Source: an uncultured Bacteroidia bacterium
GTDB lineage: Bacteria > Bacteroidota > Bacteroidia > Bacteroidales > CAJPTX01
Assembly (NCBI GenBank): GCA_947252645.1
Contig: CAMXWF010000019.1
Coordinates: 1-45,240, forward strand
Direction of reading: 5' to 3'
Length of the DNA: 45,240 bases
The notes beneath the pieces were generated by a model. It did no database searches, was not told the origin of the DNA, and was given only the letters and a program-made list of their open reading frames with translations. How positions within the stretch are numbered: the stretch's first letter is position 1; each line of letters starts with the position of its first letter. The position numbers and the translations under genes are program-made. Shown here piece after piece: positions 33,652 through 41,130 of the stretch.

Positions 33652-33714
33652 GGGCTACTAACGCCATTATCGGTCACTGATAACGGTGATTTTAGCCCTG
33701 GGCAGGGAAGCAAA

Positions 33715-33746
33715 AGAGGGTAGCAGCCAGCTTGCTGCTACCCTCT
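33715..33746 (-). terminator. Rho-independent terminator of the DUF1015 gene
   Basis: Perfect 12-bp stem (33715-33726 with 33735-33746), 8-nt loop, followed on the minus strand by TTTGC after a stem ending CCCTCT. It begins 21 bp after the DUF1015 stop and closes the serine-module transcript. Confidence 0.85.
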
Positions 33747-33767
33747 AATCGAGTGATTTTCTGCGTT

Positions 33768-35012
33768 TTACTCTAAGCTATGGATTACCATGCCGCTCCT
33801 GAGTTTTGGTTCAAACCAGGTGGTTTTAGGGGGCATGATGTTTCCGGTATCGGCAATGTTGATGAGCTGGTGCATAGAAACGGGGTGGAGGGCAAAAGCC
33901 ACCTTCATTTCGCCAGAGTCGACCCGGCGCTTGAGTTCCTCAAGGCCACGCAGGCCGCCCACGAAGTCGATGCGCTTATCGGTGCGCAGGTCTTTGATAC
34001 CTAGGATGTCCTCTAGCACATGGTTGGAGAGGATGGTGACATCGAGGACGCCGATGGGGTCTTTATCATCGTAGGTGCCTGGCTTGGCGGTGAGGGCATA
34101 CCAATTGCCAGCCAGGTACATGCTAAAGTTGTGTAGGCTGGTAGGCTTATAGGGCTGCGCGCCGATTTTTTTGACCTCGAAGGTTTTCTCGAGTGCCTTG
34201 AGGAACTGGTCGTCGGAGAGCCCGTTGAGATCTTTGACCACGCGGTTGTAGTCGAGGATCTTGAGCTGGTTTTCAGGGAAGATGACGGCCAGGAAGTAGT
34301 TGTACTCCTCCTTGCCCGTGTGGTGGGGGTTCTGCTTCATGCGCTCTTGCCCCACGAGGGCAGCCGCCGCGGTGCGGTGGTGTCCATCGGCCACGTAGAG
34401 GGCAGGGATATGGGCAAAGATCTCCGTGATGCGCGCATTGACCTTGTCGTCGTCGATGACCCAGAACTTGTGTCCGAAGCCATCCTCATCGGCCACGAAG
34501 TCGTACTCGGGTGCCTTCTTGGAGATGACGTCGGAGACGATCTTGTCCATTTCGGCTACTGCGGGGTAGGCGAAGAAGACGGGCTCGATGTTGGCATTTT
34601 GGATCTGGACATGGATCATGCGGTCATGTTCCTTCTCGGTGCGCGTGAGCTCATGCTTCTTGATGCGGCCCTCGATGTAGTCTTTGGCATGGCAGCAGGC
34701 CACGAGGCCGTACTGGGTGCGTCCGTCCATGGTCTGGGCGTAGATGTAGTAGTGCTCTTTTTGGTCTTGTTTGAGCCAGCCGCGTTGTTTCCAGAGCTTG
34801 AAGTTTTCCACGGCCTTGTCGTAGACTCTCTGCTCGTGGTCGCCCGCAATGGGGTCGAAGTCTATCTCTGGGCGCGTGATGTGGAGCAGGGATTTCTCGT
34901 GTGCTTCCGCCTTGGCCTCCTGGGAGTTCATGACATCGTAGGGGCGGGCGGAGACTTCCTTGGCGAGTTCCTTCGGTGGACGGATGCCCCGGAAGGGCTT
35001 AATCATTACCAT
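33768..35012 (-). CDS. DUF1015 family protein, serine-metabolism neighbour
   Basis: A 414-residue cytoplasmic protein of full family length. It opens IKPFRGIRPPKELAKEV, SARPYDVMNSQEA, then HEKSLLHITRPEID. A central ALYVADGHHRTAAAALV (about residues 212-228) carries a DGHHR motif like that of ParB/sulfiredoxin-fold proteins. The C-terminus has ADTGNIMPPKTTWFEPKL. DUF1015 genes are repeatedly found beside serA and serC in Bacteroidota, which points to serine or phosphoserine metabolism; ParB-fold free serine kinases also use a DGHHR motif, so kinase or related activity is a fair guess, not shown. The start could be ATG 35012 or two codons later. It lies 84 bp downstream of serA, with a hairpin terminator between, and its own terminator follows. 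Confidence 0.9.
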   Translation of the reverse strand: MVMIKPFRGIRPPKELAKEVSARPYDVMNSQEAKAEAHEKSLLHITRPEIDFDPIAGDHEQRVYDKAVENFKLWKQRGWLKQDQKEHYYIYAQTMDGRTQYGLVACCHAKDYIEGRIKKHELTRTEKEHDRMIHVQIQNANIEPVFFAYPAVAEMDKIVSDVISKKAPEYDFVADEDGFGHKFWVIDDDKVNARITEIFAHIPALYVADGHHRTAAAALVGQERMKQNPHHTGKEEYNYFLAVIFPENQLKILDYNRVVKDLNGLSDDQFLKALEKTFEVKKIGAQPYKPTSLHNFSMYLAGNWYALTAKPGTYDDKDPIGVLDVTILSNHVLEDILGIKDLRTDKRIDFVGGLRGLEELKRRVDSGEMKVAFALHPVSMHQLINIADTGNIMPPKTTWFEPKLRSGMVIHSLE

Positions 35013-35029
35013 GGTGCTAGTTGAAAATA

Positions 35030-35074
35030 AAGGGATCCCGTCGGCTAGGCTATTTGCCTCCGCGTGGGGATCCC
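35030..35074 (-). terminator. Hairpin terminator of serA
   Basis: GGGATCCC at 35032-35039 pairs with GGGATCCC at 35067-35074, with an imperfect inner stem, followed on the minus strand by TTTATTTTC. It lies 22 bp after the serA stop and 20 bp before the DUF1015 start, so it may only lower downstream expression. Confidence 0.65.
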
Positions 35075-35095
35075 GGTGTGAGACAATCAGTTTAC

Positions 35096-36019
35096 CTACT
35101 TGTTGACTTGGAAGGTGCGATCGCCCTCTTTGAGGAACTTGACGATCTGGTTGGCGGCTGCGAGGCCAGCGTTGATGTTGGCCTCGGCGGTCTGCGCGCC
35201 CATTTTCTTAGGGGTGAAGAATACGCGTTCGCCGAACTTATGGAATTCCTCGAGCTTGTCGGGCTGGATGTCGGAGACATAGCGGAAGTCCTCCCGCTCG
35301 GCCATGAGCTTCAGGAGGCCATCTTCATCGATGATTTCCTTGCGGGCCGAGTTGATGAGGGTAGCGCCCTTAGGCATCCGGGAGAGGAGAGCGTAGTTGA
35401 GGGACTTCTTGGTGTTGTCTTTAGCGGGCAGGTGCGTAGAGACGTACTGGCACTTGCTGTAGAGTTCCTCGGCCGAGGGGAGCAGGGTGACCCCATCTTC
35501 CGCCATGGCTTTGCGGTTCTCCTCGGAGCGGGTGCAGCTGTAGACCTCCATGCCAAAGGCCTTGCCCAAGCGGGCAACGATGCGCCCGATGTGGCCATAG
35601 GCCTGGATGCCGAGGGTTTTCCCCTTGAGCTCGCTGCCAGATTTGCCATTATACTGGTTACGTGCGATCATCACCATGAGGCCTAGCACCAGCTCGGCCA
35701 CAGCGTTGGAGTTTTGCCCCGGGGTGTTCATGGCCACGATGCCCCTCTTGGTGCAGGCCTCGAGGTCGAGATTGTCGTAGCCGGCTCCTGCCCGCACGAC
35801 GATCTTGAGCTTTTTGGCCGCCTCGATGACCTCAGCGGTCACTTTGTCACTACGAACAATCAGGGCATCGACATCGGCCACGGCCTTAAGCAGATCGGCC
35901 TTGTCTTTATAGCCCTCGAGCAGGGCAAAGGTGAAGCCCGCCGACTCCACGATTTCGCGTATACCTTCCACGGCCACCTTGGCAAAAGGCTTCTCAGTGG
36001 CCACTAGCACTTTACTCAT
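35096..36019 (-). CDS. serA: D-3-phosphoglycerate dehydrogenase, short form
   Basis: A 307-residue NAD-dependent 2-hydroxyacid dehydrogenase; it lacks the regulatory ACT domain of long SerA. It oxidises 3-phosphoglycerate, the first step to serine. Seen features: VRAGAGYDNLDLEAC, VAMNTPGQNSNAVAELVLG, a nucleotide-binding loop TLGIQAYGHIGRIVA, catalytic Arg in LINSARKEIIDEDGL and the region ending RVFFTPKKMGAQTAEANINAG. In that last motif Lys-Lys stands where most family members have the catalytic histidine (TPHxG). This seems to be a lineage form rather than a defect, as all else is intact, but it is from memory. serC lies upstream, so 3-phosphoglycerate to phosphoserine is covered. Confidence 0.93.
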   Translation of the reverse strand: MSKVLVATEKPFAKVAVEGIREIVESAGFTFALLEGYKDKADLLKAVADVDALIVRSDKVTAEVIEAAKKLKIVVRAGAGYDNLDLEACTKRGIVAMNTPGQNSNAVAELVLGLMVMIARNQYNGKSGSELKGKTLGIQAYGHIGRIVARLGKAFGMEVYSCTRSEENRKAMAEDGVTLLPSAEELYSKCQYVSTHLPAKDNTKKSLNYALLSRMPKGATLINSARKEIIDEDGLLKLMAEREDFRYVSDIQPDKLEEFHKFGERVFFTPKKMGAQTAEANINAGLAAANQIVKFLKEGDRTFQVNK

Positions 36020-36145
36020 ATCTAAATCCTCTAAAATCTATAGACCAACAACATGCCACGGACATCCCTACCATCCACCCCCGCGAGGTGCCCCCGATGC
36101 TGGGCGCGAGAACCCCGGCGAGGTAGAGCAGCTGGGAAAGAGAAA

Positions 36146-36194
36146 GGCACGACCGATGCCCCTACGATTCTGCGCAGTGCAGCACGGTCGTGCC
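36146..36194 (-). terminator. Hairpin terminator of serC
   Basis: GGCACGACCG (36146-36155) pairs perfectly with CGGTCGTGCC (36185-36194) around a 29-nt loop, followed on the minus strand by TTTCTCTTTCC. It starts 24 bp after the serC stop; serA begins 127 bp later without a visible consensus promoter, so readthrough is likely. Confidence 0.6.
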
Positions 36195-36218
36195 CATAGG
36201 CAAAGCAGTTACAAGGAA

Positions 36219-37304
36219 CTACTTATTCTGTTTTTCAAAGGCCTGCATGCAATCGACCAGCGCCTGCACATCGGAGAGTTCGCACGCATTGTAGATGGAA
36301 GCCCGGAAGCCGCCCACGGAGCGATGCCCCTTGATGCCCACCATGCCGGCCTTGGTGGCGAAGTCAAAGAAGGCGTCCTGCTTGTCCTCGTGCCCCTTGG
36401 CCATGACGAAGCAGACGTTCATGATAGAGCGGTCAGCTTTTTCCGCTGTTCCCACGAAGAGCGAGTTGCGGTCGATCTCCTTGTAGAGCAGGTTGGCCTT
36501 CTCCTGGTTGCGGGCATAGATGGCCTTGAGTCCGCCGAGCTTCTTGACCCACTTGAGGGTTTCGTGCATGACGTAGAGCGCGAAGACTGGGGGCGTGTTG
36601 TACATGGAGCGGTTCTTGGGCTTATCCTCGGACCAGTGGGTGGCGTAGTTGGCCATGGCGGGCAGCTCGCGGCCCGAGCGCCCAAGCATGTCCTTGCGGA
36701 TGATGGCAAAGGTAACGCCCGCAGGCCCCACGTTTTTCTGGGCGCCGCCGTAGATCATGGCGTACTTCTTCACGTCGACCGGCCGGCTCATGATGTCGGA
36801 GGACATGTCGGCGATGAGGGGGATGGGGGAGTTCAGATCCTCATGGATCTCGGTGCCGTAGATGGTGTTGTTGGTGGTAATGTGGAAGTAATCGGCATCG
36901 GTTGGGATGGCATAGCCCTTGGGGATGTAGGTGTAGTTCTTGTCCTCGGAGGAGGCCACGATTTCCACCTTGCCGAAATGCTTGGCCTCAGCGGCCGCCT
37001 TCTTGGCCCAGGCGCCCGTCTGGAGGTAGGCTGCCTTAGTCTTGAGGAAGTTGGCAGGCACTTCAAAGAAGTGCGTGGAGGCGCCCCCGCCCAAGAAGAC
37101 CACGATGTAGTCGTCGGGGATATTGAGGAGCTCACGCCATAGATCCACGAGTTCGCCCATGGTGCGCTCCCACTCCTTGGTGCGATGGGAGATGGAGAGG
37201 AGACCGACCCCCGTGCCGTCGAAATCTTTGATAGCCGCGATGGTGGAGTCGATGGCCTCCTTCGGCAGGAGGCACGGCCCAGCATTAAAAACGTGTTTTT
37301 CCAT
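36219..37304 (-). CDS. serC: Phosphoserine aminotransferase
   Basis: A 361-residue PLP enzyme from the ATG at 37304 (MEKHVFNAGPCLLPKEAI); the 13-codon extension upstream lacks support. It converts 3-phosphohydroxypyruvate and glutamate to phosphoserine. Features: GPCLLP at the N-terminus, LLSISHRTKEWE, VFLGGGASTHFFEVPANFL, and the PLP lysine in YGGAQKNVGPAGVTFAIIR; ending KGHRSVGGFRASIYNAC. Length and order match the family. It is the first gene of the serC-serA-DUF1015 group, with an exact promoter match (-33 TTTG, 20-bp spacer, TACCTTTG). Confidence 0.96.
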   Translation of the reverse strand: MEKHVFNAGPCLLPKEAIDSTIAAIKDFDGTGVGLLSISHRTKEWERTMGELVDLWRELLNIPDDYIVVFLGGGASTHFFEVPANFLKTKAAYLQTGAWAKKAAAEAKHFGKVEIVASSEDKNYTYIPKGYAIPTDADYFHITTNNTIYGTEIHEDLNSPIPLIADMSSDIMSRPVDVKKYAMIYGGAQKNVGPAGVTFAIIRKDMLGRSGRELPAMANYATHWSEDKPKNRSMYNTPPVFALYVMHETLKWVKKLGGLKAIYARNQEKANLLYKEIDRNSLFVGTAEKADRSIMNVCFVMAKGHEDKQDAFFDFATKAGMVGIKGHRSVGGFRASIYNACELSDVQALVDCMQAFEKQNK

Positions 37305-37380
37305 AACTATACCTTTATTTGAGTACATCTTGCTACCGACCATGCGTGCCTAGCGCAAGAGTGGCAGTACTAGGCTTTGT

Positions 37381-37412
37381 CAAAGGTAGACACTTCCAAG
37401 ATGATTTCCAAA
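37381..37412 (-). promoter_or_regulatory. Promoter of serC
   Basis: TACCTTTG at 37388-37381 with TTTG at 37412-37409, a 20-bp spacer: a full match to the Bacteroides -33/-7 pattern. It is the best promoter in the window, giving a leader of about 70 nt before the ATG at 37304. Confidence 0.85.
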
Positions 37413-37480
37413 TTTTTAGGTATAGCTACACTACTGGGGCCTCGCAGGCTGCATCGGAATGGTACTTTGGGGCTGTGGGG

Positions 37481-39814
37481 CTAACGATGCTTCCCCTTGC
37501 GTTTCGCTGGGCCATGCTTGCTGCGCCCGGTCGTTCGTTTTGCATCGGCCGCCTTGCTTCCACGTTGTCCCTTGCCTTTTCCCGGGTGTCCTCCCCTCTT
37601 CCTGTCCGCTGCGGCGCGAGTGGCCCGGTGGCGCGAGTGGCTATTGGGGTTCTCAGTAAGCACTTGGCCTTGGTGGGCATAGAGGGCAAAATCGATGTGG
37701 CGCTCTTCGAGCGAGACCCGGAGCACGGTGATCTCCACGCGGTCGCCCAGCGAGATGACGCGGTGGGTATGCTCGCCGACGAGCTGGAAGCTGTCTTCGT
37801 TGTAGACGTAAAAATCATCGGTCAGATCTCTGACAGCCACCAGGCCCTCGCATTTGTTCTGCTCCAGCTCGACGAAGAAGCCGAAGCCCGCCATGCCCGA
37901 GACCACGCCCGGGAAGCGCTGCCCGATGTATTGACCCAAGTACTCCACCTGCTTATACTTGATGGAATCGCGCTCGGCATCGGTGGCCATGCGTTCCATT
38001 TCGGAGGCGTGGTCACAGCGTTCCTCAAGCCATGGGGCCGTGGGGCTGCTCTCTCCTGCGAGGGCTTGCGCTAGGATTCGGTGCACCATCATGTCGGGGT
38101 AGCGGCGGATGGGCGAGGTGAAGTGGGTGTAGTATTCGAAGGCGAGTCCGTAGTGGCCGATGTTGGTGGTGGAGTAGATGGCCTTGGCCATGGCGCGCAG
38201 GGCCAGTAGACCCACTAGGTCCTCGGCGCTGGTGCCGTGGGTGGCGTGCAGGATCTTATTGAGCTCGTGCCCATCGAAGCGATTGACATCGCCCTGGTAA
38301 GGGATCCCAAGGCGGCCGAGCGTGTCGAGTAGGACTTGGAGTTTTTCGGGGTCGGGCTTGTCGTGAATGCGGTAGACGAACGGTCGTGGCTTGCTATTGC
38401 CCTTGAGCTTTCCGATGAACTCAGCCACGGTGCGATTGGCCAAGAGCATAAACTCCTCGATGAGCTGGTGGGATTCGTTGTAGACCTCTGGGATGACCTC
38501 CAGAGGCTTGCCATGCGGGTCGAGGCGAAAACGGACATCTTCGCTGGGGAAATCGATGGCGCCCTGGGCAAAGCGTCGCTCGCGCAGCTGCGCAGCCAGG
38601 TGGTGGAGGGTGCGAATGGCATCGCCCAACGGGTTGTCAGCGCCCTCGATGGCAGCCTGGGCCTGCTCGTAGGTCATGCGGGCCTGGGAACAGATGATCG
38701 TGCGCCCGATCCAGTAATCCTTGACGTTTGCCTGGCTATCCATGGTGAAGACGACCGAGAAGGTGAGCTTTTCCTCCTGGGGACGCAGGCTGCAGAGGAA
38801 GTTGGAGAGGTGCTCAGGGAGCATGGGGATGGTTCTGTCGACCAAGTAGATGGAGGTGGCCCGGTTGTAGGCCTCCTGATCGATGCGCGAGTCCTGGGTG
38901 ACGTAGTAGGTTACATCGGCGATGTGGACGCCCACCTCGAAGTCTCCGTGTTCTAGGGCGCGCAGGGAGATGGCGTCGTCGAAATCTTTGGCGGTTTCTG
39001 GATCGATGGTGAAGGTGGTGACCTTGGTAAAGTCTCGGCGCTTGGTGCGTTCCTGGTCAGGAATCTGGTCTGGTATCCGCTTGGCCTGCTCGGTGAGCAG
39101 CGCTGGGTACTCAGTGGGGAGATCGTAAGAGGCCAGGATGGCGTGCATTTCAGCGTTGTTGTCGCCCTGGGGTCCATAGCTGGTGACGACGCGCCCAAAG
39201 GGTGCGTCCATGCTGCTGGGCCAGGTGGTGAACTCGACGAGAGCCCGATCGCCATCCTGGGCGCCAGATAGGTCTTCAAAGGGGATCAGGATGTCGCAGG
39301 GCATCTTGCGGTCGTCAGGGTGGAGGAACGCCTGGACAGGCGTGACGACCAGCGTACCCACGTAGTGCGTTTTCCCGCGCTTGACGATTTGGATCACCCG
39401 CCCGCTATAGTCTTTGTATTTTTCGTTGTAGTGCTTTGTGACCTTGACGGTGTCGCCATGGAGCGCATGGTTCTGGCTAAATGGGGGGATGGTCACCACG
39501 ATGTCACCGTCAGCCTGTATGGTTCCCATCCCCTTGCGGTCGATGGAGAGGATGCCGGTCAGGGTATCGCTATCGTCCACGAGCTGGTAACGTCCATGGG
39601 CCACTTCGAGCAGGGTGCCGGCTGCGGCCAAGTCCTGCAGTGCTTCCCCCACGTGGAGCTTGCCCGCGCGATCCTGAATGCCCATCCACTTGGAGATGGT
39701 GTGGAAGCTGACCACAGCTCCCTCGTTCTCATCAAAATAGTCTAGGATTCTGCGCGACAGGTATCCCTTAGTGTTCGGTACTGCCGCACCGTCTTTTTTC
39801 TTTGTTTTCATCAT
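37481..39814 (-). CDS. rnr: Ribonuclease R
   Basis: A 777-residue 3-prime to 5-prime exoribonuclease from the ATG at 39814 (MKTKKKDGAAV lies one codon in; an earlier ATG at 39841 is possible). Domains: helix-turn-helix-like N-terminus with two OB/cold-shock regions (about 60-220), RNB catalytic core with the metal aspartates in TIDPETAKDFDDAISLRAL, DSRIDQEAYNRATSIYLVD, and RPQEEKLTFSVVFTM, then an S1 domain (RFPGVVSGMAGFGFFVELE) and a basic tail (RKRGGHPGKGKGQRGSK) for RNA contact. It degrades structured RNA and acts in quality control. A consensus -7 element precedes it. It is one gene per transcript, with serC downstream having its own promoter. Confidence 0.96.
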   Translation of the reverse strand: MMKTKKKDGAAVPNTKGYLSRRILDYFDENEGAVVSFHTISKWMGIQDRAGKLHVGEALQDLAAAGTLLEVAHGRYQLVDDSDTLTGILSIDRKGMGTIQADGDIVVTIPPFSQNHALHGDTVKVTKHYNEKYKDYSGRVIQIVKRGKTHYVGTLVVTPVQAFLHPDDRKMPCDILIPFEDLSGAQDGDRALVEFTTWPSSMDAPFGRVVTSYGPQGDNNAEMHAILASYDLPTEYPALLTEQAKRIPDQIPDQERTKRRDFTKVTTFTIDPETAKDFDDAISLRALEHGDFEVGVHIADVTYYVTQDSRIDQEAYNRATSIYLVDRTIPMLPEHLSNFLCSLRPQEEKLTFSVVFTMDSQANVKDYWIGRTIICSQARMTYEQAQAAIEGADNPLGDAIRTLHHLAAQLRERRFAQGAIDFPSEDVRFRLDPHGKPLEVIPEVYNESHQLIEEFMLLANRTVAEFIGKLKGNSKPRPFVYRIHDKPDPEKLQVLLDTLGRLGIPYQGDVNRFDGHELNKILHATHGTSAEDLVGLLALRAMAKAIYSTTNIGHYGLAFEYYTHFTSPIRRYPDMMVHRILAQALAGESSPTAPWLEERCDHASEMERMATDAERDSIKYKQVEYLGQYIGQRFPGVVSGMAGFGFFVELEQNKCEGLVAVRDLTDDFYVYNEDSFQLVGEHTHRVISLGDRVEITVLRVSLEERHIDFALYAHQGQVLTENPNSHSRHRATRAAADRKRGGHPGKGKGQRGSKAADAKRTTGRSKHGPAKRKGKHR

Positions 39815-39920
39815 GTCTAGCCATCTATGGCTGGCTGCCAACTAAAATTGTCGTTGTTTTCTGCGCCTTTCGGGGGTAGGCGCATGCGCCCCTATAGTGG
39901 GTGAAGCAACCAGCTAGGCG

Positions 39921-39928
39921 CAAAGGTA
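39921..39928 (-). promoter_or_regulatory. -7 element of rnr
   Basis: TACCTTTG on the minus strand, exact TAnnTTTG match, about 106 bp before the ATG at 39814. No TTTG at the -33 distance; a hairpin occupies that region. Confidence 0.6.
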
Positions 39929-39942
39929 CAAACCTTTAGGCA

Positions 39943-39962
39943 CTGCCTCTGGTAAGAGGCAG
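39943..39962 (-). terminator. Small hairpin between the DAHP synthase gene and rnr
   Basis: CTGCCTCT / AGAGGCAG, 8-bp perfect stem with a GGTA/TACC loop, about 39 bp after the stop at 40001 and just upstream of the rnr -7 element. There is no T-run. It may act as terminator or affect rnr initiation. Confidence 0.4.
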
Positions 39963-40000
39963 CGCGAGCGGCACGGTATGTCGCAGCGAAAGCTATGCAC

Positions 40001-41119
40001 TCATAGGGGAGCGTGGGTGTCCATCTCTTGGGCTCGTCTGGGTCGTGCGGCTAGCGGTGGCACTGTATTATGATGCTCCGCCTTGTCTTGCTCTTGAATG
40101 CGCAGGCTCTCCACGTGGACTACCGTAGAGAGCTGGTGGATGAACTTCGAGTTTAGGCCCAGTAGTCGGGCCTCGGAGAGTCGCATTTTGAGCAGGGCCA
40201 TCCATCGCAGCCTGCTGTAGGGCGAGAGGCCGTGCTGGGCTTTGAGCAAGCCTATATGCCTGACCAGCTGTAGACGCTTTGCGAGGAGCTGGAGGAGACG
40301 ACTATCGATGGTGTCAATCTCTTCCCGGAGGTTACGGATGTCTGGTTCGATGCGTTCGGCTAAGGCTTCGGGCTGAGGCACACGGAGTTGCTGCAGCATG
40401 GAGGCGAACTCGTTGGGGGTAAGCTGCTGGAGGGGGTCGCTAAGTGCATGGGCAGGGTCGCTATGCACCTCTACAAAGAGTCCGTCCTCCCCCCGGGAGA
40501 GGGCTTGCTGAGCCAGCTCCTGCACGAAGAGAGTTCGTCCGGCCATGTGACTGGGGTCGCATAGTATGGGGATGTCGGGGCGAAGCGAGCGGAAAGCATC
40601 GACTGCGTGCCAACAGGGCGCATTGCGATAGGGTGTAGATTGCTGCGGATAGAAGCCCCTATGGATAGAGACAAGGTGCTTAGCTCCACAGGCCTCCAAG
40701 CGCTCCACAGCGCCGAGCCAGAGGTAAACATCGGGGGAGATGGGGTTCTTGACGTAGATGGTGGCCTCTGTGGGCCCTATGGCCTCGGCCAAGGCCTGGA
40801 GGGCAAACGGATCGGAAGTCGTGCGGGCCCCAATCCAGAAGGAGTGAATGCCGTAACGGCGGGCTATCTGGACATGCTGCGGCGTAGCCACTTCAATGCA
40901 GACCTGAAGCCCCACGGTCTGCTGCACTCTGACGAGCCAGGGGAGCGCACGCTCGCCCATGCCCTCAAAGCCCCCGGGACGGGTGCGAGGCTTCCAGACT
41001 CCAGCTCTAAAAACCGCTACGCCCGGTATAGCTTTAAGGGCGTTGGCCAGCGACAGCACCTGCTGCTCAGACTCCGCAGCGCACGGCCCGGCGATGGCCC
41101 ATATCGGATTCGGGGACAT
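40001..41119 (-). CDS. Bifunctional DAHP synthase / chorismate mutase (type II)
   Basis: A 372-residue fusion. Residues 1 to about 250 are a type I-beta DAHP synthase (IAGPCAAESEQQVLSLAN; FRAGVWKPRTRPGGFEGMG; IGARTTSDPF; YVKNPISPDVYLW; ILCDPSHMAG with the metal ligands). It joins phosphoenolpyruvate and erythrose 4-phosphate, the first shikimate step. Residues about 260-345 are a chorismate mutase of the AroQ fold (LREEIDTIDSRLLQLLAKRL, QLVRHIGLLKAQ), which turns chorismate to prephenate for Phe and Tyr. Such fusions let the mutase domain mediate feedback by prephenate. It begins 11 bp after a large secreted-protein gene, an odd partner, so both probably share a transcript. The last 25 residues are a charged tail. 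Confidence 0.95.
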   Translation of the reverse strand: MSPNPIWAIAGPCAAESEQQVLSLANALKAIPGVAVFRAGVWKPRTRPGGFEGMGERALPWLVRVQQTVGLQVCIEVATPQHVQIARRYGIHSFWIGARTTSDPFALQALAEAIGPTEATIYVKNPISPDVYLWLGAVERLEACGAKHLVSIHRGFYPQQSTPYRNAPCWHAVDAFRSLRPDIPILCDPSHMAGRTLFVQELAQQALSRGEDGLFVEVHSDPAHALSDPLQQLTPNEFASMLQQLRVPQPEALAERIEPDIRNLREEIDTIDSRLLQLLAKRLQLVRHIGLLKAQHGLSPYSRLRWMALLKMRLSEARLLGLNSKFIHQLSTVVHVESLRIQEQDKAEHHNTVPPLAARPRRAQEMDTHAPL

Positions 41120-41130
41120 TTGCCTAATAG

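Noticed and set aside
33488..33667. 60-codon N-terminal extension of the first ABC exporter subunit
   Set aside because: It crosses a probable promoter and leader hairpins, and is rich in Arg/Ala/Cys unlike the family.
35096..36019. SerA as a truncated gene lacking ACT
   Set aside because: Short ACT-less SerA proteins are a normal type; both ends are intact.
35931..37142. 403-codon plus-strand open frame
   Set aside because: Antisense to serC and the start of serA, both certain; Gly/Val/His-rich composition is a mirror effect.
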